In this document: one piece after another, positions 61,312 through 64,000 of the stretch | How the letters are laid out: each line of letters starts with the position of its first letter | How positions within the stretch are numbered: position 1 is the stretch's first letter | Assembly (NCBI GenBank): GCA_965219935.1 | Contig: CBDCOU010000003.1 | Coordinates: 3,658,001-3,722,000, forward strand | Source of the DNA: Bin34 sp965219935 | GTDB lineage: Bacteria > Chloroflexota > Anaerolineae > Caldilineales > Caldilineaceae | DNA length: 64,000 nucleotides | Direction: 5' to 3' | The notes under the pieces: model-generated | Seen by the model: the letters and a program-made list of their open reading frames with translations, nothing else | What the model was told of the DNA's origin: nothing | Database searches by the model: none | Translations under genes and position numbers: made by a program

Positions 61312-63387
61312 ATGAAACGGGTCCTGTTCCAACAGTACGATTCTCTGTCCAACGCCCAGCTCCGCTCCGGCTTGAAGTGGTTGTACATCGAAGGCATCGC
61401 CTCCATGGGAATGAGCGGTGTCGTTGCGAGCGGATTTCTGACCGCGTATGCCTTGTTGCTGGGGGCCAATGTCTTTCAGGTGGGTTTCATTGGCGCGGCT
61501 CCCTTTGTTTTCCAGCCGTTGCAGCTGGTGTTTGTGCCGGTAACGGACTATCTGCGTCGGCGCAAACTGCTGGCCCTGCTGTCCTGGAGCCTGGTGAACC
61601 TGCTGTGGATTCCGGTGGCCCTGTTGCCCTTCTCGGACCTGCCGGCCTCCCGTCAGGTCGCCGGCCTCATGGTGGTTGTCAGTGTGCAGGGGATCCTGCG
61701 TCCCCTTATCGCCATCAATTGGCAGAGCTGGCTGCGGGATCTGATACCCGGTCCGGTCATGGGCACGGTGTTTGCCCGGCGCTTGGCGTACGGCACGATC
61801 GCGGCGAGCGTGCTGGGTTTGTGTGCCTCCCTGTTTGTGGATTATTGGCGTACCACGGGGGATGCCGAGACCGAGCTCCAGGGGTATGCCTTTGTCTTTC
61901 TGTTCTGCGTGGCCACCCTGGGGCTCATGAGTCCCTGGTGCATGGCCCGCATCCCCGAACGCCGGAGTATGCGGGAGGCACAGCCGGGACGGTCACCCCT
62001 GGCTGGTCTGGGAGCCCCCCTGCAAGATCGGGAATACCGGCCCATCCTGTGGTTCCTGTTCATGCGCAACTTCTATGCCTCGTTGGCGGTGCCCTTCTTT
62101 GCCGTCTACATGCTGGAGAAACTGGCGTACCCGCTGTCGCTGGTGATCGTCTTCGGCACGCTGTCGCAGGTGGCCAACGTGTCGGTTCTGTCCGTGTGGG
62201 GCAAATATGCGGACCGGTTTGGAGCCAAGGCCGTCATGATGGCCAGTGGTTCCCTCATGCTGCTGCTCCTGCCCCTCTGGTCCCTGGTGTCCAGTGTGGA
62301 CCGGGGGACGGGCGGTGCCGGTCTGTTGGTCTATCTGCTCATTGGCTTCTGTATGGTGCTGCAGGGCCTGGCCATGGCCGGGACCAACATTGCATCGGGG
62401 ATCCTGACCATGAAGCGGGCCGGGCACCAGCGCACCAGCGCCTATCTGTCCCTGGCATCCATTGCGGGAAGCCTGGGTGCAGGCCTGGGGCCCTTGGTGG
62501 GCGGCCGACTAATCGATGTTCTGCTGCAACGCCACTTGACCATCAACGTGGAATGGATTGGCCCCAGCTCGTCGGTGGGGTTCACGGGCCTGAATCTGGG
62601 GGGGTATGAATTTCTGTTCCTGCTGGCGTTTCTGCTGGGTGCGTTCACATCCGGTCTGCTGGCGCGCATCCATGAAGTCCAGGATTACAGCCGTTCCGTC
62701 GTCCTGGACGAACTGTACAAGGACTCGGCGGCTACGGTACGGGCCCTGAATTCCATCCCCGGCGCCCGGTTCCTGCAAGTCCCGGTGAGTGTGATCCGGA
62801 ATGTGCCCGGGATCGACACCGCATTGGGTCTGACCCTGTATCAATTTTCCGCGGCCATGCGCCTGGCCATCACGACTTCGCGGGCCGGCTCCCAGTCCAT
62901 GCGGAGCCTGACGGGCTCGGTTCGCGACAATCTGGCCCACCTTCTGAAGAGCCGGCGCAACCTGGAAGCCCACGCGGAGGCAATCGCCTACCATGCGGCT
63001 CGGGCCGCGGCTCAGGCCATGGACGAAACCAGTCTGGATCCCCGGATTATTGTTCAGGACAGCCTCAAGGGTATCGCCCAGGAAATGGACAACCGCCTGC
63101 AGGGCCGGAGCTCGCGGCGGGTTCTGCGCGGCACGGTGCGGGGCGCAGTCCGAGGCGTGCACGAGGCCCAGCAGGATCTGGAGGACCTGATCCCGACAAT
63201 CTACCGGGCCGGCATGACCGCCGCTGCCGAATTGGGTATCCGGCCGGTGAAGGGGGACGCCCTTGTCCGCGGGGCCATGCAACACACTGCCAGGCGCATT
63301 GGCCCTCGGATCAGCCACAATGTACGTTCCCAGCTGAAAACCCTCAGGTACCGACCACCTGGCAAAAAGACAAGGAGCAAGGCTTGA
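61312..63387 (+). CDS. MFS-type transporter with long C-terminal cytoplasmic extension
   Basis: A 691-residue protein. Residues 1 to about 450 contain around twelve hydrophobic segments with MFS features (LGANVFQVGFIGAAPFVFQP, VWGKYADRFGAKAVMMASGS as the loop motif, GLGPLVGGRLIDV). The last 230 residues, after LARIHEVQDYSRSVVLDELY, are soluble-looking, helical and rich in Ala, Arg and Gln (AYHAARAAAQAMDETSLDP, SSRRVLRGTVRGAVRGVHEA), unusual for this family. ATG 61312 starts the first conserved segment; the frame runs to 61159. Substrate unknown. Stands alone downstream of katG. Confidence 0.75.
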   Translation: MKRVLFQQYDSLSNAQLRSGLKWLYIEGIASMGMSGVVASGFLTAYALLLGANVFQVGFIGAAPFVFQPLQLVFVPVTDYLRRRKLLALLSWSLVNLLWIPVALLPFSDLPASRQVAGLMVVVSVQGILRPLIAINWQSWLRDLIPGPVMGTVFARRLAYGTIAASVLGLCASLFVDYWRTTGDAETELQGYAFVFLFCVATLGLMSPWCMARIPERRSMREAQPGRSPLAGLGAPLQDREYRPILWFLFMRNFYASLAVPFFAVYMLEKLAYPLSLVIVFGTLSQVANVSVLSVWGKYADRFGAKAVMMASGSLMLLLLPLWSLVSSVDRGTGGAGLLVYLLIGFCMVLQGLAMAGTNIASGILTMKRAGHQRTSAYLSLASIAGSLGAGLGPLVGGRLIDVLLQRHLTINVEWIGPSSSVGFTGLNLGGYEFLFLLAFLLGAFTSGLLARIHEVQDYSRSVVLDELYKDSAATVRALNSIPGARFLQVPVSVIRNVPGIDTALGLTLYQFSAAMRLAITTSRAGSQSMRSLTGSVRDNLAHLLKSRRNLEAHAEAIAYHAARAAAQAMDETSLDPRIIVQDSLKGIAQEMDNRLQGRSSRRVLRGTVRGAVRGVHEAQQDLEDLIPTIYRAGMTAAAELGIRPVKGDALVRGAMQHTARRIGPRISHNVRSQLKTLRYRPPGKKTRSKA

Positions 63388-63806
63388 AGGTGCGGCGGTT
63401 TGCATCGGCGTGTGCAGGGCGTGTTGCCACAGGGCAACCGCAAGTACATCACGATATCTTCACTCGAGGCGGACGACTACCGCCTCTGCCCCCAGCCACA
63501 GGTAACGCGCCACGCTGCCGGCGGGGATTCCTTCGTCCAGTTTGATTTCAAGAAACAGCGATGACCATCGAAGACACGGCATCGGCGAAGGTTGCGTTCG
63601 CAACCGTGAGCAAATCAGCAGAGTGAAGGATCCGCGCGTGTTTGCGGTGTACTCAACGCCTCCTTTGCCACGGTGCAAACTCGGAAGGCGTTGGGCGATT
63701 CGGGACAGCGGCGGAAACCCGTAGCGCCATTGGTGTGGAACCACGCTGTCTCCTACCGGGTGTGTGATAGAATTATTGACTAAATGTTGAATGATTGAAG
63801 TGCGTG
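63388..63806. other. intergenic region before the partial paralog
   Basis: A minus-strand frame (63460-63744) with FLEIKLDEGIPAGSVARYLW has some protein-like character but no ribosome-binding site or family match. TAGAAT at 63769-63774 may be the -10 box of the gene starting at 63807. Confidence 0.3.
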
Positions 63807-64000
63807 ATGTACGACGAATACGCCGAAGTGAAGGAGAAATACGCAGCAGTCATCAAGGATCTGCTCACCAAGCGGTTCGGCGACGAAATCGTCTTCGACC
63901 CAATCGTGATCCGAGCGGATCCGGCTTCGGAGCCTGATCCTGAGCATCCCTCATTGTTTGCTTACATCGCATACGATGGTGACGCCAGCAAAATGGACTC
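63807..64000 (+). CDS. small acidic protein, HEPN-partner family (copy 2), cut by window edge
   Basis: The visible 64 residues, starting MYDEYAEVKEKYAAVIKDLL, then FGDEIVFDPIVIRADPA and PSLFAYIAYDGDASKMD, are clearly paralogous to the 110-residue protein at 30171-30503, with about 70 percent of positions alike by eye. GTG 63804 is an alternative start. The downstream partner, expected to be a HEPN protein, lies outside the window. Confidence 0.7.
   Translation, partial: MYDEYAEVKEKYAAVIKDLLTKRFGDEIVFDPIVIRADPASEPDPEHPSLFAYIAYDGDASKMD

Overview
The window is high-GC bacterial DNA with short operons on both strands. Gene content points to a marine or host-associated Chloroflexota (Caldilineales-like) genome, with Poribacteria as the main alternative. 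The clues are two phytanoyl-CoA dioxygenase genes, three formylglycine-type sulfatases, a GH29 fucosidase, Tat-exported lipoprotein solute-binding proteins, DinB-family genes, a short GNAT-type N-acetylglutamate synthase, a GPP34 protein and a secreted lipoprotein built from eukaryote-like domains. This is inference from content; no rRNA, tRNA or CRISPR array was seen.

Layout, left to right. 0-6.5 kb: a decayed higBA toxin-antitoxin locus, an MsbA-type ABC exporter, a sugar-nucleotide epimerase, two divergent DinB proteins and a PhyH dioxygenase. 6.7-11.3 kb: an arginine operon on the minus strand, argC-argB-SDR-argD-argA, preceded by a 17-codon ORF with three consecutive Arg codons and then an intrinsic terminator, which looks like an attenuator. 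11.3-15.9 kb: a helicase-associated protein, DUF1232, a 3-hydroxyacyl-CoA dehydrogenase, and a translationally overlapping pair of a Panacea/YwgA-like protein and a proteasome-like Ntn hydrolase. 16-22.7 kb: carbohydrate genes (frameshifted GH43, GH29 fucosidase, sulfatase, HAD hydrolase), a duplicated fucosidase fragment, and a 34-residue RiPP-like precursor. 23.3-30 kb: an ImmA/IrrE plus DUF4411 (PIN) pair with an in-frame amber stop, a beheaded peptide-ABC operon, and a double-FAH protein. 30.1-31 kb: an unrecognised small protein overlapping a HEPN protein; a second copy of the small protein begins at the right edge of the window.

31.5-38.9 kb: an acyl-CoA ligase, an AAA/PD-(D/E)XK protein and a sugar ABC importer without ATPase. 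39.4-43.6 kb: remnants of at least two insertion-sequence types, then a 731-residue lipoprotein with SH3b, cadherin-like, FN3 and ankyrin segments, bracketed by related short palindromes. 43.6-47.7 kb: another sulfatase, a Gfo/Idh/MocA gene fragment and a Uma2 nuclease. 47.8-50.6 kb: an exonuclease-BRCT gene split by an element that encodes TnpB yet has 26-bp terminal inverted repeats and a flanking direct repeat. 50.7-64 kb: a Gfo/Idh/MocA oxidoreductase, a frameshifted Rpn-like nuclease, an orphan TRAP binding protein, cobU, a second PhyH, GPP34, a Phd/VapC pair with a palindromic operator, katG and an MFS transporter with a long C-terminal extension.

How it fits together: sulfatases, fucosidase, GH43 and the sugar importer suggest use of sulfated fucose-containing glycans, while the many toxin-antitoxin pairs, broken genes and transposon scars show an actively rearranging genome.
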